Assembly (NCBI GenBank): GCA_910583675.1
Contig: CAJTYH010000019.1
Span: 1 to 55,392, forward strand
Length of the DNA: 55,392 nucleotides
Source: an uncultured Muribaculaceae bacterium
GTDB lineage: Bacteria; Bacteroidota; Bacteroidia; Bacteroidales; Muribaculaceae
Direction of reading: 5' to 3'
Shown one piece after another: positions 17,211 to 26,446 of the stretch (the first letter of the stretch is position 1; each line of letters opens with the position of its first letter). A model generated the notes under the pieces. It had not been told where the DNA came from. It made no database searches and saw nothing but the letters and a program-made list of their open reading frames with translations. The position numbers and the translations under genes are program-made.

Positions 17211-18845
17211 ATGGACAATTTAATTAACTCTCCTCTTGACAAGGAACTTTCGAGACTTTCTCCGTTCGAGCTCAAGGGTCGTATCATCGCCATGGCCGAT
17301 GAAAAAGTGAAGCGTGATGCCAATACGATGCTTAACGCTGGGCGTGGCAATCCCAACTGGGTGGCTACAGAAGCACGCGATGCCTTCTTTGCATTGGGTA
17401 TCTTCGCCATGACAGAGTGCCGCTTGAACTTCAATATGCCGGAAGGGATCGCCGGTGTTCCTCAAAAAGAAGGCATATCGGTTCGTTTCGAAACTTGGTT
17501 GCGCGAGAATGCTTCGCTTGCCGGTGTGCCGTTCCTCCGTAAGGCTTATGAGTATTGCCTGATGGAAATGTCTGCCGATGCAGATTCCCTTGTAGTGGAA
17601 TGGGCCGGGGGAATTGTAGGCCACCATTATCCTACTCCACCGAGGATACTTGAGTATACGGAGAAGATAATCCGCAAGTATCTTGACTGGGCCATATGCG
17701 CGGAAAATCCGCCTAAGGACAATGTATTCGACCTTTTCGCCGTAGAGGGTTCTACTGCCGGTATGTGTTATTTCTTTGATGTGCTAAAGCAGAATTTCCT
17801 TCTGGAGAAAGGCGATTCCATAGCCATAATGGTGCCGGTGTTCACCCCCTACATAGAGATTCCTCAATTGAGTGAATTCAATTACGATGTCCTCAATGTC
17901 AGGGCGGATGTGATGACACCTGACGGGTTGCATACGTGGCAATATGATCCAAAGGACATAGAACGTCTGCGTGATCCCAAGTACAAGATGCTCTTCGTCA
18001 CGAATCCGTCCAATCCACCAAGCTATGCAATATCACCCGATACGGTGAAGGCTTTGCAGGATGTGGTGAAGGACAATCCGAACCTGATGATCCTGTCGGA
18101 TGATGTTTACGGTACGTTTGTGCGCAATTACCGAAGTCTGATAGCTGATCTGCCATACAATACGGCATCATGCTACAGCTATTCCAAGTATTTCGGCGCA
18201 ACCGGCTGGCGTATCGCTGTAACTGCTGTAAGCGAGAAGAATATCTTCGATACTCTCATTTCCAAGTTGCCTGATGACAAGAAGGCCGCACTCAATGAAC
18301 GGTATGGTAGCCTTACACTGGATGTGCCAGGATTGAAATTCATTGACCGTATGGTGGCTGAGAGCCGTCTGATCGCATTGAATCATACAGCTGGTCTTTC
18401 CACTCCGCAGCAGATTCAGATGTCGCTCATGTCGCTCGGTAGCCTGATGGATGCAGATGGCACCTACCATGACCGTATGATCAAGCTAATCCACGATCGC
18501 TATGATGCCCTATGGAAGAACTTCGGTTTCTCTATGCCGGAGGATGCCCTTCGTGCCGACTATTATTCGGAGATAGACATGATGGTTTGGGCAGAGAAGT
18601 TGCATGGCAAGGAATTCGCGGAATTCATCAACAACACCTATTCTCCTCTCGCCTTCGTATTCCGCCTGGCATCGGAGACTGGATGCGTGGTGTTGAACGG
18701 CGATGGCTTTGATGGCCCCAGATGGAGCATAAGGGTTTCACTGGCTAATCTGAACGAGGCGGATTATGTGCGCCTTGGGAAGAATATACGGCTTGTCCTT
18801 GACGAATTTGCCAAGGATTGGGAAGCTTCCAAGTCAAGCAAATAA
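17211..18845 (+). CDS. aspD: Aspartate 4-decarboxylase/aminotransferase
   Basis: This 544-residue PLP enzyme is a fold-type I aminotransferase relative that converts L-aspartate to L-alanine and CO2 and also keeps transaminase activity. The N-terminal extension (about 1-60, with LNAGRGNPNW) and the length of about 540 residues separate it from ordinary aspartate aminotransferases of about 400. The PLP lysine is Lys326 in SYSKYFGATGWR. TNPSNPPSY and ILSDDVYGTF are the usual cofactor-binding regions. It follows aspT in one operon and ends in a strong terminator. Cytoplasmic decarboxylation uses up a proton, so with AspT it can generate proton-motive force and resist acid. Confidence 0.93.
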   Translation: MDNLINSPLDKELSRLSPFELKGRIIAMADEKVKRDANTMLNAGRGNPNWVATEARDAFFALGIFAMTECRLNFNMPEGIAGVPQKEGISVRFETWLRENASLAGVPFLRKAYEYCLMEMSADADSLVVEWAGGIVGHHYPTPPRILEYTEKIIRKYLDWAICAENPPKDNVFDLFAVEGSTAGMCYFFDVLKQNFLLEKGDSIAIMVPVFTPYIEIPQLSEFNYDVLNVRADVMTPDGLHTWQYDPKDIERLRDPKYKMLFVTNPSNPPSYAISPDTVKALQDVVKDNPNLMILSDDVYGTFVRNYRSLIADLPYNTASCYSYSKYFGATGWRIAVTAVSEKNIFDTLISKLPDDKKAALNERYGSLTLDVPGLKFIDRMVAESRLIALNHTAGLSTPQQIQMSLMSLGSLMDADGTYHDRMIKLIHDRYDALWKNFGFSMPEDALRADYYSEIDMMVWAEKLHGKEFAEFINNTYSPLAFVFRLASETGCVVLNGDGFDGPRWSIRVSLANLNEADYVRLGKNIRLVLDEFAKDWEASKSSK

Positions 18846-18879
18846 ATCGTCAGTTTGTCCATAGACATACGGAATTCTC

Positions 18880-18912
18880 GCGTCCGGCGATCACTGAAAA
18901 ATCGCCGGACGC
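18880..18912 (+). terminator. Terminator of the aspT-aspD operon
   Basis: A 12-bp perfect stem (GCGTCCGGCGAT 18880-18891, ATCGCCGGACGC 18901-18912) with a 9-nt loop is followed by TAATTTTG. It begins 34 bp after the aspD stop. Confidence 0.85.
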
Positions 18913-19036
18913 TAATTTTGTATTGCATATGGTTGTCAATTTGGTAAATTGACATGTTGATAAGATGGCTCCACAGAGCCTGTAGGAAGGTTTGTGGGAA
19001 AACTTATCAACAATTTTGTCAAAATGGACATTTGCA

Positions 19037-19068
19037 TTTGGTCGGAAGCCGGAAAATTACGAAGTTTG
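19037..19068 (+). promoter_or_regulatory. Promoter of nrdJ
   Basis: TTTG (19037-19040), 20 bp, then GAAGTTTG (19061-19068) fits the Bacteroidota promoter with one mismatch in the -7 box. Transcription would begin near 19075, leaving a leader of about 124 nt. The remainder of the 353-bp gap 18846-19198 has the aspD terminator, a 9-bp hairpin at 18934-18954 and a 10-bp repeat pair (18955-18964, 19003-19012) that I cannot assign. Confidence 0.5.
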
Positions 19069-19107
19069 CAACGTATTTCAAATGGCAATCTTTTCCCAAA
19101 TGCCAAA

Positions 19108-19150
19108 CAATCGTACTTGCCCGCCACTCATTTGCGGGCAAGTCCGATTG
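19108..19150 (+). promoter_or_regulatory. Strong hairpin in the nrdJ leader
   Basis: Bases 19108-19124 pair with 19134-19150 over 17 positions with a single mismatch, around a 9-nt loop (CACTCATTT). The hairpin ends 48 nt before the GTG start of nrdJ. There is no U-tract after it, so it does not look like a terminator. It could be a leader element that controls message stability or translation, or an operator with dyad symmetry. The symmetry is directly visible; its role is inference. Confidence 0.5.
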
Positions 19151-19198
19151 TTCCTCAAGACCCGATTAATACCAATTAAACGATAAAATTTCTTTGCT

Positions 19199-21751
19199 GT
19201 GGATAAACGGATTTACAGTTACGACGAATCATACGCCGAAAGCCTGAAATATTTTGACGGCGATGAACTTGCAGCCCGCGTATGGGTTAGCAAATATGCC
19301 CTGAAAGATTCGTTCGGCAATATCTATGAGCTAACCCCCGACGACATGCACCATCGCATTGCAGCTGAAATAGCTCGCATCGAGGCTAAATATCCTAATC
19401 CCATGAGCCATGATGAGATTTTCAGCTATATGAAGGATTTCCGTTATATAGTACCTCAAGGAAGTCCCATGTCCGGGATAGGCAATAGCTATCAGGTCGG
19501 TTCGCTTTCGAATTGCTTTGTGATCGGGCTTGACGGGAATCCGGATTCATACGGCGGTGTAATCCGTGTTGATGAAGAACAAGTGCAGCTTATGAAGCGT
19601 CGTGGTGGCGTCGGGCATGACCTGAGCCATATCCGCCCCAAAGGCACACCCGTAAAGAATTCGGCTCTTACATCCACCGGGCTTGTGCCGTTTATGGAGC
19701 GTTATTCAAATTCCACACGTGAGGTTGCCCAGGATGGCAGACGGGGGGCACTTATGCTGACCGTATCTGTAAAACATCCGGATAGCGAGGCGTTCGTTGA
19801 TGCGAAGATGACAGAAGGGAAGGTGACGGGTGCCAATGTAAGCGTTCGCATAGACGACGAATTCATGAATGCCGCCTTGTCAGGTAAGCCTTATCGTCAG
19901 GTGTTTCCTGTGGACTCCGATAATCCTGAGACAGTAAAGGAAATAGATGCAAAGGCGTTCTGGGGGAAAATCATACATAATGCATGGAAATCAGCAGAAC
20001 CCGGTGTGCTCTTCTGGGATACGATAACACGCGAATCGTTGCCGGATTGTTATGCAGACCTCGGTTTCCGCACCATTTCCACCAACCCGTGCGGTGAAAT
20101 CCCCTTGTGTCCGTATGACTCCTGCCGATTGCTGGCTGTTAATCTTTACAGCTATGTGAAAAATCCATTTACCCCCCAGGCAGAATTCGATTATGAGTTG
20201 TTTGAGACACATATCGGCAAAGCCCAGCGCATAATGGATGACATAATTGATCTGGAGATGGAGAAAATAGACACGATCCTCGCAAAGATAGATGATGATC
20301 CAGAGACCATTGAGGTCAAAGGACCGGAACGTCACCTTTGGGAAAAGATACGGGCAAAGACACTGAAAGGTCGTCGTACTGGTGTAGGAACTACTGCCGA
20401 GGGTGATATGATTGCGGCCATGGGACTTCGATATGGTACGCCGGAGGCAACGGATTTCTCTGTGAACGTGCATCGCAGGCTTGCTTTGGCTGCATATCGC
20501 TCGTCTGTAAATATGGCAAAGGAGCGCGGAGCATTTGAGGTCTTTGATGCGGACAGGGAAAAGAACAATCCTTTCATGCTTCGATTGAAGGAACAAGATG
20601 CCCGAATGTATGAAGATATGGTGCGCTACGGCCGTCGTAACATAGCGTGCCTTACCATTGCACCGACAGGTACCACGAGTCTGATGACCCGTACGACATC
20701 CGGAATAGAGCCTGTGTTCCTTCCTGTTTACAAAAGGCGTCGCAAGGTCAATCCTAACGATACCGAGGTGCGTGTGGATTATGTGGACGAGACCGGAGAT
20801 GCTTTTGAGGAATACATAGTATATCATCCCAAGTTCCTTGAATGGATGAAGGTCAACGGAATCGAACGTCAGGACAATATGACCCAGGAAGAACTTGATG
20901 CCCTTGTGGCTCGGTCTCCGTATGCCGGTGCTACGTCGAACGATGTTGATTGGCTTGAAAAAGTCAAGATGCAGGGACGTATACAGAAATGGGTCGATCA
21001 TTCGATATCCGTAACTATCAATCTGCCAAACGATGTAAGTGAGGAGCTGGTCAATCGGTTGTATGTGGAGGCTTGGCGTTCGGGATGCAAGGGGTGTACG
21101 GTCTATCGGGATGGGTCGCGTTCTGGTGTGCTTGTGGCTCTTGAAAACAAGAAGAAAAAAAGTACCCAAGAGAATACAATGCAGTCTGACGGATTGCATC
21201 CCCATGTAATAAAGCGTCCGAACGAGCTTGAGGCCGATGTGGTTCGTTTCCAGAACAACAAGGAAAAATGGATAGCTTTCGTGGGGTTGCGTGACGGTCG
21301 CCCGTATGAGATTTTCACCGGTCTGGCGGATGACGAGGATGGCATTTTCTGCCCTAAATCCGTCAACCATGGTAAGATCATAAAGGCTGTGGATGCCGAT
21401 GGAAACAAGCGTTATGATTTCCAGTTCGTAAACAAGCGTGGTTATAAGACTACCATTGAAGGCTTGAGCGACAAGTTCAATCCGGAATATTGGAACTATG
21501 CGAAGCTGATCTCCGGAGTTTTGCGTTACGGTATGCCTATAGATCAGGTACTCAAGTTGGTAAGTACCCTTGAACTTGATTCCCAAAGTATAAATACCTG
21601 GAAAATGGGTGTAGAACGTGCGTTGAAGAAATATCTTCCAAACGGAACCCAGGCAAACGGCCAACGTTGCCCGAACTGCGGGCAGGAAACCCTGGTATAT
21701 CAGGAAGGATGTCTGATATGCACATCGTGCGGAACATCGAAATGCGGATGA
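19199..21751 (+). CDS. nrdJ: Adenosylcobalamin-dependent (class II) ribonucleotide reductase
   Basis: The 850-residue enzyme reduces ribonucleotides to deoxyribonucleotides with adenosylcobalamin as radical source. SLSNCF (Cys106) supplies one redox cysteine and NPCGEIPL has the active-site loop with Asn296, Cys298 and Glu300. TIAPTGTTS is the conserved phosphate-binding motif. The C-terminus carries a zinc-ribbon-like cysteine cluster (CPNCG, then CTSCG). It begins with GTG: an in-frame stop lies five codons upstream and no ATG is near. The cell therefore needs B12 for this enzyme. The gene is a single unit with a structured leader and shares a terminator with priA. Confidence 0.95.
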   Translation: MDKRIYSYDESYAESLKYFDGDELAARVWVSKYALKDSFGNIYELTPDDMHHRIAAEIARIEAKYPNPMSHDEIFSYMKDFRYIVPQGSPMSGIGNSYQVGSLSNCFVIGLDGNPDSYGGVIRVDEEQVQLMKRRGGVGHDLSHIRPKGTPVKNSALTSTGLVPFMERYSNSTREVAQDGRRGALMLTVSVKHPDSEAFVDAKMTEGKVTGANVSVRIDDEFMNAALSGKPYRQVFPVDSDNPETVKEIDAKAFWGKIIHNAWKSAEPGVLFWDTITRESLPDCYADLGFRTISTNPCGEIPLCPYDSCRLLAVNLYSYVKNPFTPQAEFDYELFETHIGKAQRIMDDIIDLEMEKIDTILAKIDDDPETIEVKGPERHLWEKIRAKTLKGRRTGVGTTAEGDMIAAMGLRYGTPEATDFSVNVHRRLALAAYRSSVNMAKERGAFEVFDADREKNNPFMLRLKEQDARMYEDMVRYGRRNIACLTIAPTGTTSLMTRTTSGIEPVFLPVYKRRRKVNPNDTEVRVDYVDETGDAFEEYIVYHPKFLEWMKVNGIERQDNMTQEELDALVARSPYAGATSNDVDWLEKVKMQGRIQKWVDHSISVTINLPNDVSEELVNRLYVEAWRSGCKGCTVYRDGSRSGVLVALENKKKKSTQENTMQSDGLHPHVIKRPNELEADVVRFQNNKEKWIAFVGLRDGRPYEIFTGLADDEDGIFCPKSVNHGKIIKAVDADGNKRYDFQFVNKRGYKTTIEGLSDKFNPEYWNYAKLISGVLRYGMPIDQVLKLVSTLELDSQSINTWKMGVERALKKYLPNGTQANGQRCPNCGQETLVYQEGCLICTSCGTSKCG

Positions 21752-21775
21752 AGCGAATAAAGCGAAAATAATAAG

Positions 21776-21809
21776 ACGGCCATGCAGATCAACAGGTATG
21801 CATGGCCGT
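21776..21809. terminator. Shared terminator between nrdJ and priA
   Basis: An 11-bp stem (ACGGCCATGCA 21776-21786, TGCATGGCCGT 21799-21809) with a 12-nt loop sits in the 65-bp convergent gap. The minus-strand flank CTTATTATTTTC is U-rich; the plus-strand flank is TTCTGTCCT, so it may work both ways but is better for priA. Confidence 0.7.
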
Positions 21810-21816
21810 TTCTGTC

Positions 21817-24321
21817 CTATTGTGGATCCACGTCGTAATAAACGATCGTTCCTTTCATCTGGGGGAGGGAATGCATGTCTATATAGGTTTGCCTAAGGAG
21901 CTCCTTTATCTTGGTCATGGATGCCGTGACCTCGATTTTAAGCATTATTTTTCTTATATAGAGTCCTTGGATTCTTCCTATCATCGGCTCTTCAGGGCCG
22001 AATACCCGTTGTCCAAGAAGCGTGCGCAGTCTTTCGGCATAAGCGTCGGCTACAAAACGGAGGCGGGAGGGATCCCGGTGTTTCATGTACATGTATATTA
22101 TGCGTGTGAAAGGTGGGTAAAAGAACCTTTGCCTTTCGTTTATTTCATCGTCATAATATGCGTCATAATCATGGGCACTCACATAAGAAAGCACACGATG
22201 AGCCGGCTGGTAGGTCTGTATCACGACGATGCCATGTGTGCCTGTGCGTCGTCCGGCGCGTCCCGAGACTTGCTCGAGCATGTTAAAGGCCCTTTCGTTG
22301 GCTCTAAAATCCGGAAAGTTGATCAATGTGTCAGCATTTAGCACACCAACCATTTCAACACCTTTGAAATCAAGTCCCTTGGTAACCATCTGCGTACCGA
22401 TGAGGATCTGGGCTTTTTTATCGGAGAAGTCGGATATGATCTGTTCGTATGAGTTTTTGTTGCGCGTGGTATCAAGATCCATACGCATCATCTTATATGA
22501 CTTGAAGATCTGTTCTACCTCTTCTTCGATCCGTTCAGTGCCGTATCCGAGTATTTCTATTGACGGTTCCTTGCATTGCGGACATATTGATGGGAGTGGA
22601 TAGACAGCTCCGCAATAGTGGCATTGCAATTGCCGCAGATGTGCATGATATGTAAGCGCGACATCGCAATGTTCGCACCGTGGAACCCAAGCGCATTGTT
22701 TGCAGCGCGCGAGGGGGGCATAACCTCGTCTGTTCTGGAACAAAATAATCTGTCCTCCGTTGGACATGGCTTCTTTTGCCATATGGACTGTATCTGACGC
22801 AAAGGCTCCGTGTATGGATTTGGTCTTGTAGGCCTGTTTCATGTCGACTATCCGTATCTCCGGCAGCCGTACATCTCCGTAACGTTCTTTCAGAATCACA
22901 AGACCGAATTTGCCGTTTTTTGCCTTGAAGTACGTATCAATGGCCGGAGTGGCCGAGCCTAATAATGTCTTGGCTCCATGCATTGATGCAAGCACAATGG
23001 CGGTGTCGCGTCCATTGTAGCGCGGAGCCGGGTCGAACTGCTTGTAGCTTTGATCGTGTTCTTCGTCCACGATCACCAGCCCCAATTTGTAAAACGGGAG
23101 GAATACGGCGGATCTAGCTCCGATTATTACAGCTGGCTCCCTTTCTTTAAGCAGCTTTTTCCATATATCCACACGTTCGTTGTCGGTGAATCGTGAGTGA
23201 TAGATTATGACTTTCTCGCCAAATACTTCCTGAAGCCTACGTGTGAGCTGTGTGGTAAGGGCAATTTCAGGCACGAGCATCAATGCCTGATCACCGTTTC
23301 TAAGCACGTAATCTATAAGGTGTATGTAGATCTCCGTTTTGCCGCTTGAGGTGACACCATGAAGAAGACAAACTGATTTTTCAAGCCAGGATTTATGTAT
23401 TTCGTCCAAAGCCTTGGACTGGGCAGCGCTTAGCTTGGGCAGATCACCCGTGGCTTTGCCTGTGAATTTGAAGCGGTTGATCTCTTTCTTGAAGATGTTG
23501 AGAATGCCTTTCTTGGCAATTGCAGAAAGGATTGAAGAGGATACCCCGGCTCGTTTAAGCAATTCGTCACGACTTACCTCATTGGACTCTCCACGATTGA
23601 AACCGGTAAGTTCCAGCATGGCCAAAAGCAGTTGTTCCTGTTTCTTTGCTCCTTTTGTCATGGAGAATGCATCAGAGATCTGATCCTTGCGGATGTTGAA
23701 CTCTACGAATGTCTCATATTTTACGCGATACCGTTCCAGGAGTTTTTCCGAGATAATCAGACATCCCTTTTCTATCATTCGGTTGACTGCAGTTGTGACT
23801 CCCCGGCGTCCATCAAATTTGCCGATTATGGCGTTGACGGTAAGGGAGCCTTCATGATCAAGTAGCTGGTATATCTCAGTTTCCAGTTGGTTGGAGTTGG
23901 GGATGTCTATAAATGAGTAGTCGGGGTTGATTTCTACAAAAGTCTCACTCTCAAGCTTAAGGCCGGTAGGTAGCGCGGCTTTGTATACCTCTCCCGGTGC
24001 ACATAGATAATATTCAGAAACCCAATTCCAGAGTTTCATCTGTGGATGGCGTATTACGGGATTGCTATCCAATACCATTGCAATATCCTTGGTTTCAATT
24101 GCATTCGGCGCATCGTTAAGTATGCCAGTTACTATTCCGGTGTAGAATTTCTTTTTGCCGAAAGGGACAACCACCCTGAATCCGATTTCCACGGAAATGC
24201 ACATCTCGGGAGGTATGCGGTATGTAAATGTGGCGTTTAGCGGCAACGGCAATAATACTTCCAGATAGCCGCATGGGTTGTATGTCTGGGATTCGTTACT
24301 GATATATTGCCTGTTAGTCAT
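21817..24321 (-). CDS. priA: Primosomal helicase PriA
   Basis: The 834-residue DEAH-box 3'-5' helicase reloads the replisome at stalled or recombined forks. Walker A is GVTSSGKTEIY and the Walker B/DEAH region is VIVDEEHDQSYKQ. The helicase C-terminal part has QMVTKGLDFKGV and QVSGRAGR. Between the helicase lobes lie two zinc-binding clusters (CKQCAWVPRCEHC and CHYCGAVYP...CPQC), the trait that sets PriA apart from other helicases. The N-terminal 3'-DNA-binding domain begins with YLEVLLPLPLNATFTY. Length is a little above the E. coli protein. It is transcribed alone, divergent from galM. Confidence 0.96.
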   Translation of the reverse strand: MTNRQYISNESQTYNPCGYLEVLLPLPLNATFTYRIPPEMCISVEIGFRVVVPFGKKKFYTGIVTGILNDAPNAIETKDIAMVLDSNPVIRHPQMKLWNWVSEYYLCAPGEVYKAALPTGLKLESETFVEINPDYSFIDIPNSNQLETEIYQLLDHEGSLTVNAIIGKFDGRRGVTTAVNRMIEKGCLIISEKLLERYRVKYETFVEFNIRKDQISDAFSMTKGAKKQEQLLLAMLELTGFNRGESNEVSRDELLKRAGVSSSILSAIAKKGILNIFKKEINRFKFTGKATGDLPKLSAAQSKALDEIHKSWLEKSVCLLHGVTSSGKTEIYIHLIDYVLRNGDQALMLVPEIALTTQLTRRLQEVFGEKVIIYHSRFTDNERVDIWKKLLKEREPAVIIGARSAVFLPFYKLGLVIVDEEHDQSYKQFDPAPRYNGRDTAIVLASMHGAKTLLGSATPAIDTYFKAKNGKFGLVILKERYGDVRLPEIRIVDMKQAYKTKSIHGAFASDTVHMAKEAMSNGGQIILFQNRRGYAPLARCKQCAWVPRCEHCDVALTYHAHLRQLQCHYCGAVYPLPSICPQCKEPSIEILGYGTERIEEEVEQIFKSYKMMRMDLDTTRNKNSYEQIISDFSDKKAQILIGTQMVTKGLDFKGVEMVGVLNADTLINFPDFRANERAFNMLEQVSGRAGRRTGTHGIVVIQTYQPAHRVLSYVSAHDYDAYYDDEINERQRFFYPPFTRIIYMYMKHRDPSRLRFVADAYAERLRTLLGQRVFGPEEPMIGRIQGLYIRKIMLKIEVTASMTKIKELLRQTYIDMHSLPQMKGTIVYYDVDPQ

Positions 24322-24363
24322 ATGTCATTGTTCGCCTATAATGCTAAATGGTATTCGTGTATA

Positions 24364-24371
24364 CAAATTTA
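24364..24371 (-). promoter_or_regulatory. Candidate -7 box of priA
   Basis: The minus strand reads TAAATTTG, a TAnnTTTG match, about 43 bp before the priA ATG. No -33 element is visible. Confidence 0.35.
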
Positions 24372-24415
24372 ATGTTTTTTTATCTAAGGATGGTGTGGGG
24401 AGGCTAAAAAAATTG

Positions 24416-24423
24416 TAACTTTG
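24416..24423 (+). promoter_or_regulatory. Candidate -7 box of galM
   Basis: TAACTTTG matches the consensus exactly and would start a transcript near 24430, with a 120-nt leader before galM. No TTTG is found 20 bp upstream. Confidence 0.4.
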
Positions 24424-24549
24424 CCAAGGCTGTCAATGAAAATAATTGGGAGCGTCTGATATATATTGTTTTACGGAAACAGGTCGGATGATCATGTTTC
24501 ATCGTATTAACGATTCCTTAAGTCAAACCAAAAAACTAAATTCAAAATA

Positions 24550-25587
24550 ATGATCATCGAAAAACAAATTTTCCCTTCACCTAAAGGAGAAATAACATGG
24601 TTTACACTGACCAACGGAAAGGGTGCCGAAGTGGTACTTTCGTCGCTGGGTGCCGGTGTGGTATCGATAAGGCTTCCTGAGGCAGATGGCCGGTTTACGG
24701 ATGTGGTTATCGGTTATGATACCCCGGAGGCGTATTTTGCAGATGGCCCATGCTCGGGTAAAACCCCAGGCCGATATGCGAACCGCATTGCCAACGGACG
24801 TTTTTCATTGGATGGAAAAGAATACGATCTGCCTATAAACAATGGCCCGAACCATCTTCATGGCGGCCCTGACGGATTCCAAAACCGGATCTGGAATTGC
24901 CGGAAAATCGGTGAAAACAAAGTTGAATTCAAGTTACACAGCCCTGATGGTGATTCTGGGTATCCCGGTGCGCTTGATGCAACGGTGGTTTATACGTGGG
25001 ATGATGACAACACCTTGAGCATTGATTATAGTGCGACATGCGACGCTCCCACATATGTGAACCTTACGAATCACACTTATTTCAATCTCAATGGCCATGA
25101 TTCCGGTTCGGTCTTGGGGCATATGTTGAAGATGAATTGCTTGGAGTATCTTCCTACCGACAAGACCCAGATTCCTCTCGGTCTCCCCGCGTCGGTGGCG
25201 GGAACTCCGATGGATTTCACATCTGGTGCTAAAATCGGCGCGTCGATAAATGACGATTTCGAGGCATTGAAAATCGGCAAGGGATACGACCATTGCTATA
25301 TGGTGGATGGTTATGATGGCACTCTGCGTGAGGTGGCTGTCCTTTCGTCAGAGGAGAGCGGCCATAAGGTGACAGTACTGTCCGATCAGCCTTGTGCGCA
25401 AGTGTACACGGGAAACTGGCTTGAGGGCTGCCCGACAGGCAAGGGTGGATATGCCTACAAGGATTATGATGCAGTGGCTATAGAGTGCCAGGGTGCTCCT
25501 AATGCGCCCAACAATATCCATATGCCGTCCTCACGTCTTGATCCGGGTGAAAAATATGAACGCACTATCAAGTTCCGGTTCGAATAA
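24550..25587 (+). CDS. galM: Aldose 1-epimerase (mutarotase)
   Basis: The 345-residue enzyme interconverts alpha and beta anomers of galactose and glucose, the first step of the Leloir pathway. The active site is complete: NHLHGG (His104 region), His175 in TNHTYFNL as the acid, and Glu312 in AIECQGAPN as the base. No signal peptide is seen, so it acts in the cytoplasm. It is a single-gene unit, not joined to galK or galT here. It may serve galactose released by the galactan enzymes at the left end, but they are 18 kb away, so that link is only functional. Confidence 0.94.
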   Translation: MIIEKQIFPSPKGEITWFTLTNGKGAEVVLSSLGAGVVSIRLPEADGRFTDVVIGYDTPEAYFADGPCSGKTPGRYANRIANGRFSLDGKEYDLPINNGPNHLHGGPDGFQNRIWNCRKIGENKVEFKLHSPDGDSGYPGALDATVVYTWDDDNTLSIDYSATCDAPTYVNLTNHTYFNLNGHDSGSVLGHMLKMNCLEYLPTDKTQIPLGLPASVAGTPMDFTSGAKIGASINDDFEALKIGKGYDHCYMVDGYDGTLREVAVLSSEESGHKVTVLSDQPCAQVYTGNWLEGCPTGKGGYAYKDYDAVAIECQGAPNAPNNIHMPSSRLDPGEKYERTIKFRFE

Positions 25588-25661
25588 ACTCTTGTGATTC
25601 CGCTCCTGGGATACAGGAGTACCAGGAGTACTTACGAAGAGTGATGGAAATATAAATAATG

Positions 25662-25713
25662 AAACGTCGCCCGGCGTAGTTGCTTATGAAGCAGCAAAAG
25701 CGGGGCGACGTTT
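25662..25713 (+). terminator. Terminator of galM
   Basis: An 11-bp outer stem (AAACGTCGCCC 25662-25672, GGGCGACGTTT 25703-25713) encloses a small hairpin (TGCTT/AAGCA, 25681-25693). It is followed by TATGTAC after a TTTT run. It lies 74 bp past the galM stop. Confidence 0.65.
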
Positions 25714-25742
25714 TATGTACGCGTTGAGCGGTGTGTCTAACT

Positions 25743-26246
25743 TTAAGCGAAAATTTTTCTGAGTTCTTCTTCCGTAGGATCTGCTATTGTCAGTTTTCCT
25801 TCCGGATTTATGACAAAAGTTCGCAACCCCTCATTCATTCTGAATGTCTTTCTTATAGATTTGATTTCAGAAGGGTCCTCAATGTGAAATTGCATGTCGC
25901 TCTTAAGGTTGTCAATGTTGATTATTTCTTTCATCAACTGTTTTGACCTGTCGAAATTGACAGATACCACTTCTATCGGTTTCTGAGTACGGGCGAGTGT
26001 GCATGCCTGTGAAATCGCTGCTACGCGATTCTGATACATTCGCGATTCTGCATCGGCAGCTGACCAGAAAGATAGTATTACCCATTTGCCTTTCAGTGAT
26101 TCCAGTGACAGGGAAGTAGAGTCGTTTTTGATCAATAGCCCCGGGGCATCTTCACCGATAGTGGCTTGCAGATGTTTGTCAGCAAACGCTGAAGCCGACA
26201 TGAGTAAGATAGCGAAACCTGCAATAATAATTTTAAGTTTCTTCAT
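25743..26246 (-). CDS. Thioredoxin-fold (TlpA-like) protein lacking CxxC
   Basis: The 167-residue protein has a signal peptide (about 1-22) and a periplasmic TlpA/AhpC-TSA-like fold. GEDAPGLLIKND, the LESLKGKWVILSFWS strand and the TFVINPEGKL strand mark it. In redox-active relatives FW is followed by x-x-Cys-x-x-Cys; here it is SAADAESR, and the only cysteine of the mature protein (in QACTLA) is elsewhere. It therefore should not work as a disulfide oxidoreductase. It may be a binding or chaperone-like domain, or a degenerate copy that is still expressed. It is transcribed alone towards the galM terminator. The predicted small RNA lies upstream in the same direction, so its leader might be shared by read-through. 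Confidence 0.75.
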   Translation of the reverse strand: MKKLKIIIAGFAILLMSASAFADKHLQATIGEDAPGLLIKNDSTSLSLESLKGKWVILSFWSAADAESRMYQNRVAAISQACTLARTQKPIEVVSVNFDRSKQLMKEIINIDNLKSDMQFHIEDPSEIKSIRKTFRMNEGLRTFVINPEGKLTIADPTEEELRKIFA

Positions 26247-26425
26247 TACATTGTTTTGAGGTTCATAACAAAGGAAACCTTCTGATTTTGTCAGATGGCG
26301 GGTAAGCCAACAAAATTTGTGGATAGCATGTAATTATCCATTTTACTGATCGATGTTGATCATTTGGACAATTTCAAGATTCAGGTTAAAGCGATTGAAT
26401 CCTTTTATGCGCTGAATACATTGTG

Positions 26426-26446
26426 AAAAACCTTCGTGTGCGAAGG
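26426..26446 (-). terminator. Terminator of the predicted small RNA
   Basis: On the minus strand a 6-bp stem CCTTCG/CGAAGG (26446-26441 and 26436-26431) closes a CACA loop and is followed by TTTTT (26430-26426). This polarity works only leftwards. Confidence 0.65.

Noticed and set aside
18913..19198. Cobalamin riboswitch before nrdJ
   Set aside because: CCCGCCACT and GGAAGCCGG resemble parts of the B12 box, but their spacing is wrong, the usual GGA-ACC end is missing, and CCCGCCACT is tied up in a simple hairpin.
19991..21664. 557-residue open frame antisense to nrdJ
   Set aside because: It lies wholly within the clearly coding nrdJ and shows no domain; it is a side effect of codon bias.
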